A DNA stretch of 35,166 bases. Origin: Anaerolineales bacterium UBA5797 (lineage in GTDB: Bacteria; Chloroflexota; Anaerolineae; Anaerolineales; Villigracilaceae). The position numbers and the translations under genes are program-made. The notes below the pieces were generated by a model. It worked only from the letters and a program-made list of their open reading frames with translations, searched no databases and was not told the origin of the DNA. The DNA lies in NCBI GenBank assembly GCA_002418205.1, contig DIDP01000073.1, forward strand, positions 1 through 35,166. Direction: 5' to 3'. Shown one piece after another: positions 24,829-31,899 of this stretch. Numbering within the stretch: the first letter of the stretch is position 1; each line of letters starts with the position of its first letter.

Positions 24829-24915
24829 GTCATTTCGAGCGTCAGTGAGAAATCTTTACCCAAACGTAATCAGGATTTCTCCTCGTTGCCCTTCGCTTTG
24901 ATGTCGAATCTCTTG
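24829..24915. repeat. REP-like element, GTCATTTCGAGC family
   Basis: It starts GTCATTTCGAGCG, continues with GAGAAATC (24847-24854) and is mirrored by GATTTCTC (24874-24881) and a degraded TTCGC...GTCGAATC. This matches the widespread GTCATTTCGAGCG...GAGAAATC repeat type. It fills the gap before tpx together with a weak promoter region; I see no gene here. Confidence 0.45.
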
Positions 24916-24969
24916 CGGAAAATTAATAAACCTGTGGTTAAATCCTGATCATCAACTCAAAGGAGAGCA

Positions 24970-25500
24970 ATGGAAATGCCAACAGAGCGAAGTGATTTTT
25001 TCAAACTCGGCGACAAGTTCGCCACGATCGTGGGGGATGACGTCAAGGTGGGGGATTTGGCTCCCGAATTTACCTCCGTCGTTCCGGGCTGGGGGACGGT
25101 CAACCCGCTGCAGGAGTCCAAAGGCAAGGTGATCATTTTATCAGCGGTGCCTTCGCTGGATACGGATGTGTGTGACCGCGAGACGCGCCGATTCAATGAG
25201 GAAGCCGCAAAACTCAGCGATGATATTGTGATCTATACCGTCAGTTGTGATTTCCCCATGTCGCAGCAGCGTTGGTGCGGCGCGGCGGGCGTGGACAAGG
25301 TCAGGGTGGTTTCTGACGTGGTCAATGCCGAGTTCGGAGTCAAATATGGTGCGCTCATCAAAGACCGCCGCTACCTGCGCCGTTCGGTCTTCATCGTGGG
25401 GCGCGACGGCAAACTGACCTATGTGAAATACATGCCGCACCTTGGGCAGGAACCCGATTACGATGAAGTGATCGCCGAAGCCAAAAAAGCGCTCGGATAA
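24970..25500 (+). CDS. tpx: thiol peroxidase (atypical 2-Cys peroxiredoxin)
   Basis: 176 aa. It reduces hydrogen and alkyl peroxides using thioredoxin. The peroxidatic cysteine is Cys68 in PSLDTDVCDRETRRFNE, and the resolving cysteine is Cys103 in QQRWCGAAGV, matching the RFCGAEG site of Tpx enzymes; Cys93 in VSCDF is an additional cysteine. Residues 26-40 (VKVGDLAPEFTSVVPG) are the typical N-terminal strand region. AAAGGAGAG sits just before the ATG. It is a single-gene unit ended by a long hairpin. Its length is close to the usual 165-175 aa. Confidence 0.93.
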   Translation: MEMPTERSDFFKLGDKFATIVGDDVKVGDLAPEFTSVVPGWGTVNPLQESKGKVIILSAVPSLDTDVCDRETRRFNEEAAKLSDDIVIYTVSCDFPMSQQRWCGAAGVDKVRVVSDVVNAEFGVKYGALIKDRRYLRRSVFIVGRDGKLTYVKYMPHLGQEPDYDEVIAEAKKALG

Positions 25501-25525
25501 ACAGACAGCCCTCGCCAGATTTTCT

Positions 25526-25563
25526 CCCGTCATTGCGAGCCCCGAAGGGCTCGCAATGACGGG
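25526..25563. repeat. REP-like palindrome, GTCATTGCGAGC family
   Basis: A perfect 17-bp stem, CCCGTCATTGCGAGCCC and its complement, closed by a CGAA tetraloop. It lies 26 bp after the tpx stop. The motif GTCATTGCGAGC is a common dispersed repeat in many bacteria. The following GGGTTATGTTTTATG is a poor T-run, so termination is possible but secondary. Confidence 0.65.
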
Positions 25564-25582
25564 TTATGTTTTATGCCGCACT

Positions 25583-25632
25583 CGGTCACAAATTGCGCCT
25601 TTTTCGAAGGGGGAAAGCGCAATTTGTGACCG
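25583..25632. repeat. 16-bp dyad overlapping the aminotransferase promoter
   Basis: CGGTCACAAATTGCGC and GCGCAATTTGTGACCG form a perfect 16-bp inverted repeat with an 18-nt spacer. The right arm overlaps the candidate -35 box. It may be an operator, a REP-type element, or both. Confidence 0.55.
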
Positions 25633-25655
25633 TGGGTATTATATATGGGTATAAT
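25626..25655 (+). promoter_or_regulatory. candidate promoter for the aminotransferase
   Basis: -35 GTGACC, an 18-nt spacer and a perfect -10 TATAAT, ending 26 bp before the aminotransferase start. The -10 is strong and the -35 weak. Confidence 0.45.
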
Positions 25656-25681
25656 GCGTAAATTTCATCGCAGGATGTCTC

Positions 25682-26860
25682 ATGAACCTCAATCAACAGT
25701 TCGACCTCGTCCGCCAATCGCCAACCGTTTCCCTCTCCGACCGTATCAACGCTCTCAAAGCCGGCGGGCGCAGCCTCGTCGGTCTGCAGGTCGGCGACCC
25801 GGATTTCAACACGCATCCCTCCATCATTGACGCGGCTCTGCGCGCCATGCAAGGCGGGCTGACGCACTACGGTCCTGCCATCGGCACAAAGGAACTCCGT
25901 CAAGCCATCGCCGCCAAACTCCAGCGCGACGAGGGCGTGACCTACGACCCCGCCTCCGAGATCATGGTCACGCACGGCGGCATCCATGCCTACTATCTGG
26001 CGATGCAATCCATTCTGAATCCCGGTGACGATGTGCTGATTCCCGATCCCTCCTGGGCGACGCACGAGAACATGACAACGATGCTGCGCGGGAACGCGAT
26101 CCGCGTCCCTGCCCCAGCCGAGGCTGGTTTCATCCCCCAATTCGACTCCTGGCTGAAAGCGTTGACGCCCCAAACCAAAGCTATCGTCCTGAACTATCCC
26201 TCCAACCCGACCGGCGCGTATCCCACGCGGGAATACCTGGGAAGATTGCAGGACTTCGCCAAAGAATACAACCTCTGGGTCGTCAGTGACGAAGTGTACG
26301 GAAGCCTGTACTACGGCAAACGTCCTGCATGTGCCGCAGCCTTTGAGGGCGCGAAAGAACGGACACTACTCATCAACAGCCTGTCCAAATCCTATGCCAT
26401 GACCGGTTGGCGCGTGGGCTTCCTCGCCGCGCCCGCCCGTGTCATCGCGAACGCGCTGAAAGCGGGGCAAAATTCAATTACTTGTGTCGCGCCGTTCATC
26501 CAAAAAGCCGCGGCTTTTGCGTTGGCTGACCCCGAGATCCAGCAGGTCACGGCGGACATGCGCCTCGCCTACGCCCGCCGCCGTGACCTTGTTCTGCGCC
26601 TCGCCCACGAACTGGAGTGCGAGAAGGTGCTGGTCACACCGCCGCATGGCGCGTTCTACTTCTTCCTCGATTTCCGCCCGCTGAAGATGACCTCTGCCGA
26701 AGTGTGTGAGCGGTTGCTCGAAGAGGCGGGTGTGGCGCTCGTGCCCGGTTCCGCGTTCGGCGAATATGGCGAAGGCTTCGTCCGCATGACGATTGCTGCC
26801 TCCGATGAAGAAGTGGAAGCAGGTTTCCGCAAGATCGTCGCGTGGGCGGAGAAACACTAA
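25682..26860 (+). CDS. class I/II PLP-dependent aminotransferase (aspartate/aromatic type)
   Basis: 392 aa. PLP binding is shown by SLSKSYAMTGWRVG with Lys236 as Schiff-base lysine, VSDEVYGSLYY with the ring-contacting Asp, and NYPSNPTGA with the substrate-side Asn. The C-terminal GFVRMTIAAS carries the carboxylate-binding Arg. The enzyme is cytosolic and dimeric and moves amino groups between an amino acid and a 2-oxoacid. AGGA lies six bases before the ATG. The prephenate dehydratase follows by 82 bp, so transamination of phenylpyruvate or prephenate is a good guess; aspartate aminotransferase activity is the alternative. Confidence 0.92.
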   Translation: MNLNQQFDLVRQSPTVSLSDRINALKAGGRSLVGLQVGDPDFNTHPSIIDAALRAMQGGLTHYGPAIGTKELRQAIAAKLQRDEGVTYDPASEIMVTHGGIHAYYLAMQSILNPGDDVLIPDPSWATHENMTTMLRGNAIRVPAPAEAGFIPQFDSWLKALTPQTKAIVLNYPSNPTGAYPTREYLGRLQDFAKEYNLWVVSDEVYGSLYYGKRPACAAAFEGAKERTLLINSLSKSYAMTGWRVGFLAAPARVIANALKAGQNSITCVAPFIQKAAAFALADPEIQQVTADMRLAYARRRDLVLRLAHELECEKVLVTPPHGAFYFFLDFRPLKMTSAEVCERLLEEAGVALVPGSAFGEYGEGFVRMTIAASDEEVEAGFRKIVAWAEKH

Positions 26861-26872
26861 TTGATATTCACT

Positions 26873-26915
26873 GGTGGTCGAGTAGGGCGGGTGATTGTAC
26901 CGCCCTACTCGACCA
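26873..26915. repeat. REP-like hairpin, GGTGGTC family (copy 3)
   Basis: A perfect 16-bp stem, TGGTCGAGTAGGGCGG and its complement, with a 9-nt loop. It starts GGTGGTCGAGTAGGG, like copy 2 (GGTGGTCGAGCCGGG). It fills the gap between the aminotransferase and pheA. Confidence 0.65.
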
Positions 26916-26942
26916 ACGCATAACGATTGAAATTGAGGAACC

Positions 26943-27755
26943 ATGAAAGTCGCATTCCAGGGTGAACCCGGCGCGTATAGCGAGCAGGCGGTCTTCGATT
27001 ATTTTGGAGAGGTCGAAGCGCTGCCGTGCGAATCGTTCGACGCGGTCTTCGACGCCGTCAACGACCGCCGCGCCGATACAGGCTTGATCCCCATCGAGAA
27101 TTCGCTGGCGGGGAGCATTCACCAGAATTACGATCTCTTGTTGCGGAATCAATTACACATCGTGGGGGAATACCTCTTGCGTGTGCGACATTGTCTCATC
27201 ACCCTGCCCGGTGTGCAGAAAGCAGAGATCCAGAAAGCCATCAGCCATCCGCAGGCGTTGGGGCAGTGCGCGGCGTATTTGCGAAATTTGGGTATCAAGC
27301 CGGAGCCGGTCTACGACACGGCGGGCAGCGTGAAGATGCTCAAGGAGTCGGGCGCGCGCGATACCGCCGCGATCGCCTCTCGCCGCGCAGCAGAGCTGTA
27401 CGGGATGCAAGTTCTGGAGGAAGGCATCGAGGACAACGCGGAAAACTATACGCGCTTCCTTGCCATTCGGACGGAAGCAGTCGTCCCGGCAGGTGAAGCG
27501 AAAACCTCCATTGTCTTCACGCTCAAGAACGAACCCGGCTCATTGTTCAAGGCGATGAGCGTCTTCGCCCTGCGCGATATCGATCTGACCAAGATCGAGT
27601 CGCGTCCGTTGCAGGGCAAGCCGTGGGAATATCTCTTTTACATTGATTTCATCGGCTCGACGAAAAATGAAGTGACAAAGCGCGCGCTCGACCACCTCGG
27701 GGAATACGCCCTGACATTGCGCGTGCTGGGTTCGTACCCGGGATTCCGCGGATAA
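26943..27755 (+). CDS. pheA: prephenate dehydratase with ACT domain
   Basis: 270 aa. The enzyme converts prephenate to phenylpyruvate in phenylalanine synthesis. The catalytic PDT domain (residues ~1-180) begins VAFQGEPGAYSEQA and has IPIENSLAGSI, the family hallmark, and ENYTRF with the catalytic Thr. A C-terminal ACT domain (~190-268) has EPGSLFKAMSVFALRDIDLTKIESRP, the phenylalanine feedback site. The monofunctional form lacks chorismate mutase. TGAGGA lies before the ATG. It pairs with the aminotransferase, and the REP-like hairpin lies between them. Confidence 0.95.
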   Translation: MKVAFQGEPGAYSEQAVFDYFGEVEALPCESFDAVFDAVNDRRADTGLIPIENSLAGSIHQNYDLLLRNQLHIVGEYLLRVRHCLITLPGVQKAEIQKAISHPQALGQCAAYLRNLGIKPEPVYDTAGSVKMLKESGARDTAAIASRRAAELYGMQVLEEGIEDNAENYTRFLAIRTEAVVPAGEAKTSIVFTLKNEPGSLFKAMSVFALRDIDLTKIESRPLQGKPWEYLFYIDFIGSTKNEVTKRALDHLGEYALTLRVLGSYPGFRG

Positions 27756-27763
27756 ATTCGTCC

Positions 27764-27792
27764 TTGACAAAACAGAAATTATGTTCTAAAAT
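27764..27792 (+). promoter_or_regulatory. promoter and putative operator of the ArsR gene
   Basis: A consensus -35 TTGACA (27764-27769), a 17-nt spacer and -10 TAAAAT (27787-27792). The spacer holds AGAA-N6-TTCT (27774-27787), a short dyad that recurs in the same place at 32391-32419. It is a candidate site for the ArsR product. Confidence 0.8.
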
Positions 27793-27832
27793 CCATTTCA
27801 ATAAGTAACCGAATGGTTACATAAAGGAGACC

Positions 27833-28150
27833 ATGAGAAGAGACGTTTTTCAAGCCATCGCCGACCCAAACCGCAGGGCGATTTTATCCCTGCTGGCCGA
27901 AAAACGGATGACGTTGAACGGCGTCGCCGAGAATTTCCGTATCAGCCGTCCGGCTGTTTCCAGGCACATCAAGATCCTGAAGGAATGCGGACTGGTGGTC
28001 GTCATCCCCCAGGGACGCGAGCGTTATGTTGAGGCGCGGTTTGACAGGTTGAACGAAGTCACTGATTGGATCGAGCAATATCGCCAGATTTGGGAAGCAA
28101 GGTTTAACCGTTTGGATGATTTATTGGAACAGATGAAAAAGGAGAAATGA
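27833..28150 (+). CDS. ArsR-family transcriptional regulator
   Basis: 105 aa, a single winged-helix domain: DVFQAIADPNRRAILSLLAEKRMTLNGVAENF then the recognition helix SRPAVSRHIKILKECGLVVV and wing RERYVEARF. No metal-binding cysteine pair is present, so it is unlikely to be an arsenic or metal sensor; it belongs to the type paired with AHSA1/SRPBCC proteins. AAAGGAGA lies before the ATG. The next gene starts one base after its stop, a tight operon. It probably represses its own promoter through the AGAA-N6-TTCT dyad. Confidence 0.92.
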   Translation: MRRDVFQAIADPNRRAILSLLAEKRMTLNGVAENFRISRPAVSRHIKILKECGLVVVIPQGRERYVEARFDRLNEVTDWIEQYRQIWEARFNRLDDLLEQMKKEK

Positions 28151-28151
28151 T

Positions 28152-28631
28152 ATGTCTGCAAAAAACAGGACCACGATCACCGCCGAACCCGGGGTACAGG
28201 AAATTTTCATCACGCGCGAGTTCGATGCGCCGCGCGAACTGGTGTACAAGGCGCACGTCGACCCGAAACTGTATGTTCAATGGCTGGGACCGCACGGCTA
28301 CGAAATGGTCCTGGAAACCTTTGAGCCGGTCAGCGGCGGCAAATATCGGTACATCCACAAGGATCCGGACGGCAACGAATTCGGATTTCGCGGCTCTTTC
28401 CATGAGATGTCACCCGAGCGTATGGTCCAGACCTTCGAGTTCGAAGGATATCCCGGTCACGTTTCACTGGATACGATGACGCTGGAGGCATTGCCCGGAG
28501 ATCGGACGAAGGTCACGATTCATTCCGTCTTTCAATCTGTTTCCGATCGAGACGGCATGATCCAAAACGGAATGGAAAAAGGCATGCGCGAAGGCTACGA
28601 GCGCCTCGACGAGATTCTCGGAGCGATGTGA
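28152..28631 (+). CDS. AHSA1/SRPBCC-domain protein
   Basis: 159 aa with the SRPBCC ligand-cavity fold: ITREFDAPRELVYKAHVDPKLYVQWLGPHGY at the N-terminus, FGFRGSFHEMSPERMVQTFEFEGYP in the middle, and a long C-terminal helix (GMIQNGMEKGMREGYERLDEIL). Such proteins bind hydrophobic small molecules, or act as Aha1-like partners; the bacterial role is mostly unknown. It begins one base after the ArsR stop and overlaps closely with the following DUF1801 gene. The ArsR/AHSA1 pairing is common in stress and resistance clusters. Confidence 0.9.
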   Translation: MSAKNRTTITAEPGVQEIFITREFDAPRELVYKAHVDPKLYVQWLGPHGYEMVLETFEPVSGGKYRYIHKDPDGNEFGFRGSFHEMSPERMVQTFEFEGYPGHVSLDTMTLEALPGDRTKVTIHSVFQSVSDRDGMIQNGMEKGMREGYERLDEILGAM

Positions 28632-28633
28632 GA

Positions 28634-29023
28634 ATGGCGAAGACCAATTTCCAGTCGATTGACGATTACATCGCCGCCTGCCCGGAGGAGTCGCGGGCAT
28701 ATCTGGAGCAGATCCGCAAATTGATTCAATCACTTGCACCAGATGCAAAAGAGAAGATCAGTTATCAGATCGCGGCGTTCGAATTGAACGGCAGGAACCT
28801 GATCCATTTCGCGGGTTGGAAAAGGCACGTGTCGCTGTATCCGATCCCGGCTGGGAACGAGGCGTTCGAGAGACAGATATCCAAATATGCCGCCGGCAAG
28901 GGCACGTTGAAATTTCCGCTCGACGAACCGCTGCCGTTGAAGTTGATCGGCAGGATCATCAAGCTGCATGTGAGAGAGAATTCGAAAAAAACCGGAATGA
29001 AGCCGGATAGGAAAAACAGATGA
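28634..29023 (+). CDS. DUF1801 (YdhG-like) protein
   Basis: A 129-aa small soluble protein: FQSIDDYIAACPEESRAYLEQIRKLIQSLAPDAKEKISYQIAAFEL and IHFAGWKRHVSLYPIP are typical of the DUF1801/YdhG family, ending in a basic tail. Its function is not established; it often travels with AHSA1 and ArsR genes. ATG at 28634 lies three bases after the upstream stop, and a GTG at 28628 is an alternative; GGAG lies about 10 bases upstream. Confidence 0.85.
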   Translation: MAKTNFQSIDDYIAACPEESRAYLEQIRKLIQSLAPDAKEKISYQIAAFELNGRNLIHFAGWKRHVSLYPIPAGNEAFERQISKYAAGKGTLKFPLDEPLPLKLIGRIIKLHVRENSKKTGMKPDRKNR

Positions 29024-29061
29024 TCCACTTTGGAAAATTGGAGTTTTAATGGAGAATAAAC

Positions 29062-29625
29062 ATGAGAGAGCTAATCGTACGCGAATTTATCACTTTGGAT
29101 GGAGTCATCGAATCGCCGGAGACATGGCAGTTCCCCTATCTTAGCGAGGACGTGGCGGAACAGATCCAGAAGGATGTCCATTCGGCCGAGTCCATGCTCC
29201 TGGGGCGGGCAACCTATGAAATATTTGCTGCTTCCTGGCCTCTGCGAACCCGCAATGAGTTTGGAGTAGCGGACAAGCTGAACAGCGAGCCAAAGTATAT
29301 TGTGACTTCATCCCTGGATACCGTGATGTGGAACAATTCAAGGCTGATCAAGGGAAATATCGAGATGGAGATCCGCAAACTGAAGCAGCAGCCTGGTGGA
29401 GCCATCCAGATTGTTGGCAGCGCCATGCTTGTCCAAACGTTGATGAATATTTGCCTCATTGATGAACTTCAACTCATGGTTCATCCTGTAGTGGTTGGGC
29501 ATGGAAAGCGTCTCTTCGATGACGGGATCACGTCGAGTGGTCTTAATCTCATTGAAGCAAAAACATTCAGTTCAGGGGTCGTTTTACTTCGATATAAGTT
29601 GGAAGCGGCCCGGACCACCGTATGA
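29062..29625 (+). CDS. dihydrofolate-reductase-like protein, RibD C-terminal type (copy 1)
   Basis: 187 aa with the DHFR/RibD fold: REFITLDGVIESP at the start, SAESMLLGRATYEIF, PKYIVTSSLD, GGAIQIVGSAMLVQTLM and HPVVVGHGKRLFDDG. The GRATYEIF and HPVVVGxGKRLF motifs mark the RibD-C family (YyaP/YwjB-like), not FolA. It would use NADPH; the substrate is unknown. GGAG lies seven bases before the ATG. A second member follows at 30131 with the VOC gene between. Confidence 0.87.
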   Translation: MRELIVREFITLDGVIESPETWQFPYLSEDVAEQIQKDVHSAESMLLGRATYEIFAASWPLRTRNEFGVADKLNSEPKYIVTSSLDTVMWNNSRLIKGNIEMEIRKLKQQPGGAIQIVGSAMLVQTLMNICLIDELQLMVHPVVVGHGKRLFDDGITSSGLNLIEAKTFSSGVVLLRYKLEAARTTV

Positions 29626-29651
29626 CAGAAAATTTTCAGAAGGAGATTATC

Positions 29652-30110
29652 ATGAAAAAGATCACCCCGTTCTTATGGTTCGATACACAAGCGGAGGAGG
29701 CAATGAACTTCTACGTCTCGCTCTTCAAGGACTCGAAAGTCCTTGGCGTTTCGCGCGGACCCGACGGCAGGGCATTTACTGTCTCATTTGAGTTGGATGG
29801 ACAGGCATTTATGGGGTTGAATGCGGGACCGCAATACAAGTTCAATGAAGCCATTTCGATGTATGTGAATTGCGAAGACCAGGCTGAGGTCGATTATTAT
29901 TGGAACGCGTTGACGGAGAATGGAGGAGAAGAATCCATGTGCGGCTGGCTGAAGGATAAATACGGGTTGTCGTGGCAGATCGTGCCGAAGCAATTGGGCG
30001 AACTGATGGGCGACCCCGACCCGGCCAAATCCAAGCGCGTGATGGATGCCATGCTGAAGATGAAGAAGATCGTTGTCGCAGACTTGCAAAAAGCGCTCGA
30101 TGCGGAGTGA
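29652..30110 (+). CDS. PhnB/VOC-family protein
   Basis: 152 aa with the PhnB-like vicinal oxygen chelate pattern: ITPFLWFDTQAEEAMNFYVSLFKDSKV, FELDGQAFMGLNAGP, DYYWNALTENGGEESMCGWLKDKYGLSWQIVP. The GWLKDKYGLSWQIVP tail is a family mark. Many members are wrongly called 3-demethylubiquinone methyltransferases; the true role is unknown. ATG at 29652 has AAGGAG seven bases upstream; an earlier ATG at 29622 overlaps the previous stop. It lies between two RibD-like reductases. Confidence 0.88.
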   Translation: MKKITPFLWFDTQAEEAMNFYVSLFKDSKVLGVSRGPDGRAFTVSFELDGQAFMGLNAGPQYKFNEAISMYVNCEDQAEVDYYWNALTENGGEESMCGWLKDKYGLSWQIVPKQLGELMGDPDPAKSKRVMDAMLKMKKIVVADLQKALDAE

Positions 30111-30130
30111 TGATACAGGAGGCGGTAAAA

Positions 30131-30709
30131 ATGAGAAAAATTATTGTGCTTGAACATATCTCTCTGGATGGTGTGATACAAGCTCCAGGCGGACCAGAAG
30201 AAGATACCAGCGGTGGCTTTGTGCATGGCGGGTGGATATCACCATATTCCGATGAAATTGGTGGAGCGCTCCTGAGAAAGCAGATGAACGGTCCGTTCGA
30301 TCTGTTGTTAGGGCGCAAAACCTTTGACATTTGGGCGCCCTACTGGCCAAATCATGCGGACGCATGGCCAAACGTCAATACGGCGACCAAATACGTTGCC
30401 TCGAATACCGTCACATCTCAGGAATGGCAGCCATCCATATTTTTGAACGGAGATATTGCAGAAAAAGTCGCCAAAATCAAGCAACAGCAGGGACCGGACC
30501 TGCACGTGTGGGGAAGCAGCGATCTTCTTCAAACGCTTATCAGGCATGACCTGGTCGATGTGTTCTGGCTGATGATCTACCCGATAACATTGGGCAGTGG
30601 AAAGCGGTTATTTGCCGACGGTACGATCCCGGCGAAGTTCAAGGTGACGGAAGGCACATTCACGTCGAAGGGTGTCATCGTTGTGAATTACGAGCGTGAC
30701 GCAGAGTGA
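30131..30709 (+). CDS. dihydrofolate-reductase-like protein, RibD C-terminal type (copy 2)
   Basis: 192 aa, a paralogue of the gene at 29062 with the same motifs: RKIIVLEHISLDGVIQAPGG, PFDLLLGRKTFDIWAPYWP, KYVASNTVTSQEW, DLHVWGSSDLLQTLIRHDLVD and IYPITLGSGKRLFADG. The LGSGKRLF and GRKTFD motifs are typical. ATG at 30131 is preferred because GGAGG lies eight bases upstream; upstream extensions read into the VOC gene. Its stop directly abuts the stop of the convergent MarR gene, with no terminator between. Confidence 0.87.
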   Translation: MRKIIVLEHISLDGVIQAPGGPEEDTSGGFVHGGWISPYSDEIGGALLRKQMNGPFDLLLGRKTFDIWAPYWPNHADAWPNVNTATKYVASNTVTSQEWQPSIFLNGDIAEKVAKIKQQQGPDLHVWGSSDLLQTLIRHDLVDVFWLMIYPITLGSGKRLFADGTIPAKFKVTEGTFTSKGVIVVNYERDAE

Positions 30710-31177
30710 TCACTGTTTCTTTTGAATCTTTCTGCGTTCATCCTCCCATAGCTTTGCAAATCGTTCAAAGACATCGGCGATGATCTCCAGTTCACCTTCA
30801 GAGTAACTGGAGACCAATTCGTCCTGCGCCTTTCTCGCCGACTCAAACCATGCCGCCATTTTTTCGGCGCTCGATTTTTCGGGAGCGATCAGTGATCCGC
30901 GACGGTCATTGGGATTGGGCCGGCGCTCGATCAATCCGGCCTTTTCGAGCCGATCGAGCATGGCAGTCGTCGCGCCGGAGGTGAGACCCGTATGCCTGGC
31001 AAGTTCGGAGGGGGTGGCGATGCCTTTTTGGAACAGCAGCCTGAGACATTCCATGTCGGTCGCGTTGAGTCCCGCCCATTCGCTCATGGCGTTTCGGAAC
31101 TGCGTCAAATTAACGCCATAATCCCTGACGGCCATCAAGGCCCGTTTTTTCAATTCTGTCTTTGTGGAGTTTGTCAT
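30710..31177 (-). CDS. MarR-family transcriptional regulator
   Basis: 155 aa with the MarR winged helix: ATDMECLRLLFQKGIATPSELARHTGLTSGATTAMLDRLEKAGLIERRPNPNDRRGSLI, including the conserved DRR wing. Helices at both ends should form the dimer. ATG at 31177 was chosen because AAGG lies nine bases upstream; an in-frame ATG six codons earlier lacks a ribosome site. It is divergent from the DUF1801 gene at 31282, with repeats between that could be its operator, and convergent with the RibD-like gene. MarR proteins respond to small phenolic or drug-like ligands; the ligand here is unknown. Confidence 0.92.
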   Translation of the reverse strand: MTNSTKTELKKRALMAVRDYGVNLTQFRNAMSEWAGLNATDMECLRLLFQKGIATPSELARHTGLTSGATTAMLDRLEKAGLIERRPNPNDRRGSLIAPEKSSAEKMAAWFESARKAQDELVSSYSEGELEIIADVFERFAKLWEDERRKIQKKQ

Positions 31178-31188
31178 AGAATATGCCC

Positions 31189-31217
31189 TTGACATTATCT
31201 TTATTATAAAGTATCTT
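31189..31217 (+). promoter_or_regulatory. candidate promoter for the first tandem DUF1801 gene
   Basis: A perfect -35 TTGACA (31189-31194) with a 17-nt spacer and a weak -10 TATCTT (31212-31217). The -35 lies inside the MarR leader. It overlaps the direct repeats, so MarR could block it. Confidence 0.35.
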
Positions 31218-31224
31218 TATTATA
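31197..31224. repeat. 12-bp direct repeat, putative MarR operator
   Basis: ATCTTTATTATA occurs twice, at 31197-31208 and 31213-31224, sixteen bases apart. Within it CTTTATTATAAAG (31199-31211) is a near-palindrome. Both lie between the divergent MarR and DUF1801 genes. Confidence 0.5.
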
Positions 31225-31231
31225 TAACTAA
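31203..31231 (-). promoter_or_regulatory. candidate promoter for the MarR gene
   Basis: On the minus strand a perfect -10 TATAAT (31208-31203) and -35 TTAGTT (31231-31226) with a 17-nt spacer. The -10 lies in the first direct repeat. Confidence 0.45.
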
Positions 31232-31281
31232 ATTGGTTTAGACGCAAGGTTTCAACCCCAGGTCAGGTAAAGGAGATTTTT

Positions 31282-31749
31282 ATGAGCCCCAAGACAGACA
31301 CAAAGAAAAGCACAAAGAATACTGGCGGACTATTCTCGGCTGGAGAGAAGGCCGCGATAAAAGCCCGTGCTCAGGAATTGAAGGCGGAAGCGCGTGCAAG
31401 CAAGGATAGAGCGGAGGGAGAACGTGCCGTTCTTGCAGCAATCGCCAAGATGCCCGCCCCGTATCGTGCCATGGGGGAGCGGATTCATAAGATCATCACA
31501 GCCAGTGCGCCGAGCCTCATGCCGAAAACCTGGTATGGTCTGCCTGCTTATGCCAATGACAATAAGATCGTCTGCTACATGCGGATGAACCCAAAGCCCC
31601 CCTACAATGACAGGTATATGAACTTTGGTTTCAATGAGGCGGCAAAGCTTGATGAAGGGAATATCTGGTCAACGACTTTCGCACTTGTGAAGTTAACTCC
31701 TGCTGAGGAGACAATTATCGCCACGCTTGTAAAGAAAGCGATGGGTTGA
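31282..31749 (+). CDS. DUF1801-family protein, tandem copy A
   Basis: 155 aa. A charged, helical N-terminal part (FSAGEKAAIKARAQELKAEARASKDRAEGERAVLAAIAKM) precedes a DUF1801 domain with MGERIHKIITASAPSLMPKTWYGLPAYAN and a C-terminal KLTPAEETIIATLVKKAMG. It is very like the next gene in both parts, so they are a tandem duplication. The N-terminal lysine/alanine-rich helix is more like a nucleic-acid or coiled segment than an enzyme. AAAGGAG lies before the ATG. Function is unknown. Confidence 0.85.
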   Translation: MSPKTDTKKSTKNTGGLFSAGEKAAIKARAQELKAEARASKDRAEGERAVLAAIAKMPAPYRAMGERIHKIITASAPSLMPKTWYGLPAYANDNKIVCYMRMNPKPPYNDRYMNFGFNEAAKLDEGNIWSTTFALVKLTPAEETIIATLVKKAMG

Positions 31750-31808
31750 GGGTAAATTGCAGTTGAGACCATACGATAATTGGTTTGGGTTGTTTTTCAT
31801 AACCAGTT

Positions 31809-31864
31809 AACATCCGCGTTCTAAAATTACAACATCTGTATAAAATCAGCGGATGTTGTAATTT
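31809..31864. promoter_or_regulatory. overlapping inverted repeats upstream of DUF1801 copy B
   Basis: AACATCCGC (31809-31817) pairs with GCGGATGTT (31849-31857), and AAATTACAACATC (31824-31836) pairs with GATGTTGTAATTT (31852-31864). The right arms overlap, so only one hairpin can form at a time. It sits 36 bp before the second DUF1801 gene. Confidence 0.55.
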
Positions 31865-31899
31865 GTTTATACACCGATCGCCGCGAAAAGGAGATTCCC

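Noticed and set aside
22985..24830. Terminal inverted repeats and target-site duplication around the 536-aa gene
   Set aside because: I compared both flanks by eye and found only a short direct repeat, AGTCAAGTT, at 23036 and 23050, both on one side. The element's ends cannot be set.
27833..28150. Arsenic-resistance regulator
   Set aside because: The ArsR-family protein has no paired metal-binding cysteines and no arsenic genes nearby; its partner is an AHSA1/SRPBCC gene.
29062..30709. True dihydrofolate reductase (FolA) supporting the folate-linked pathway
   Set aside because: Both reductase-like proteins have the RibD C-terminal motifs (GRxTYE/GRKTFD, LGSGKRLF) rather than FolA ones, and they lie in a distant accessory cluster.
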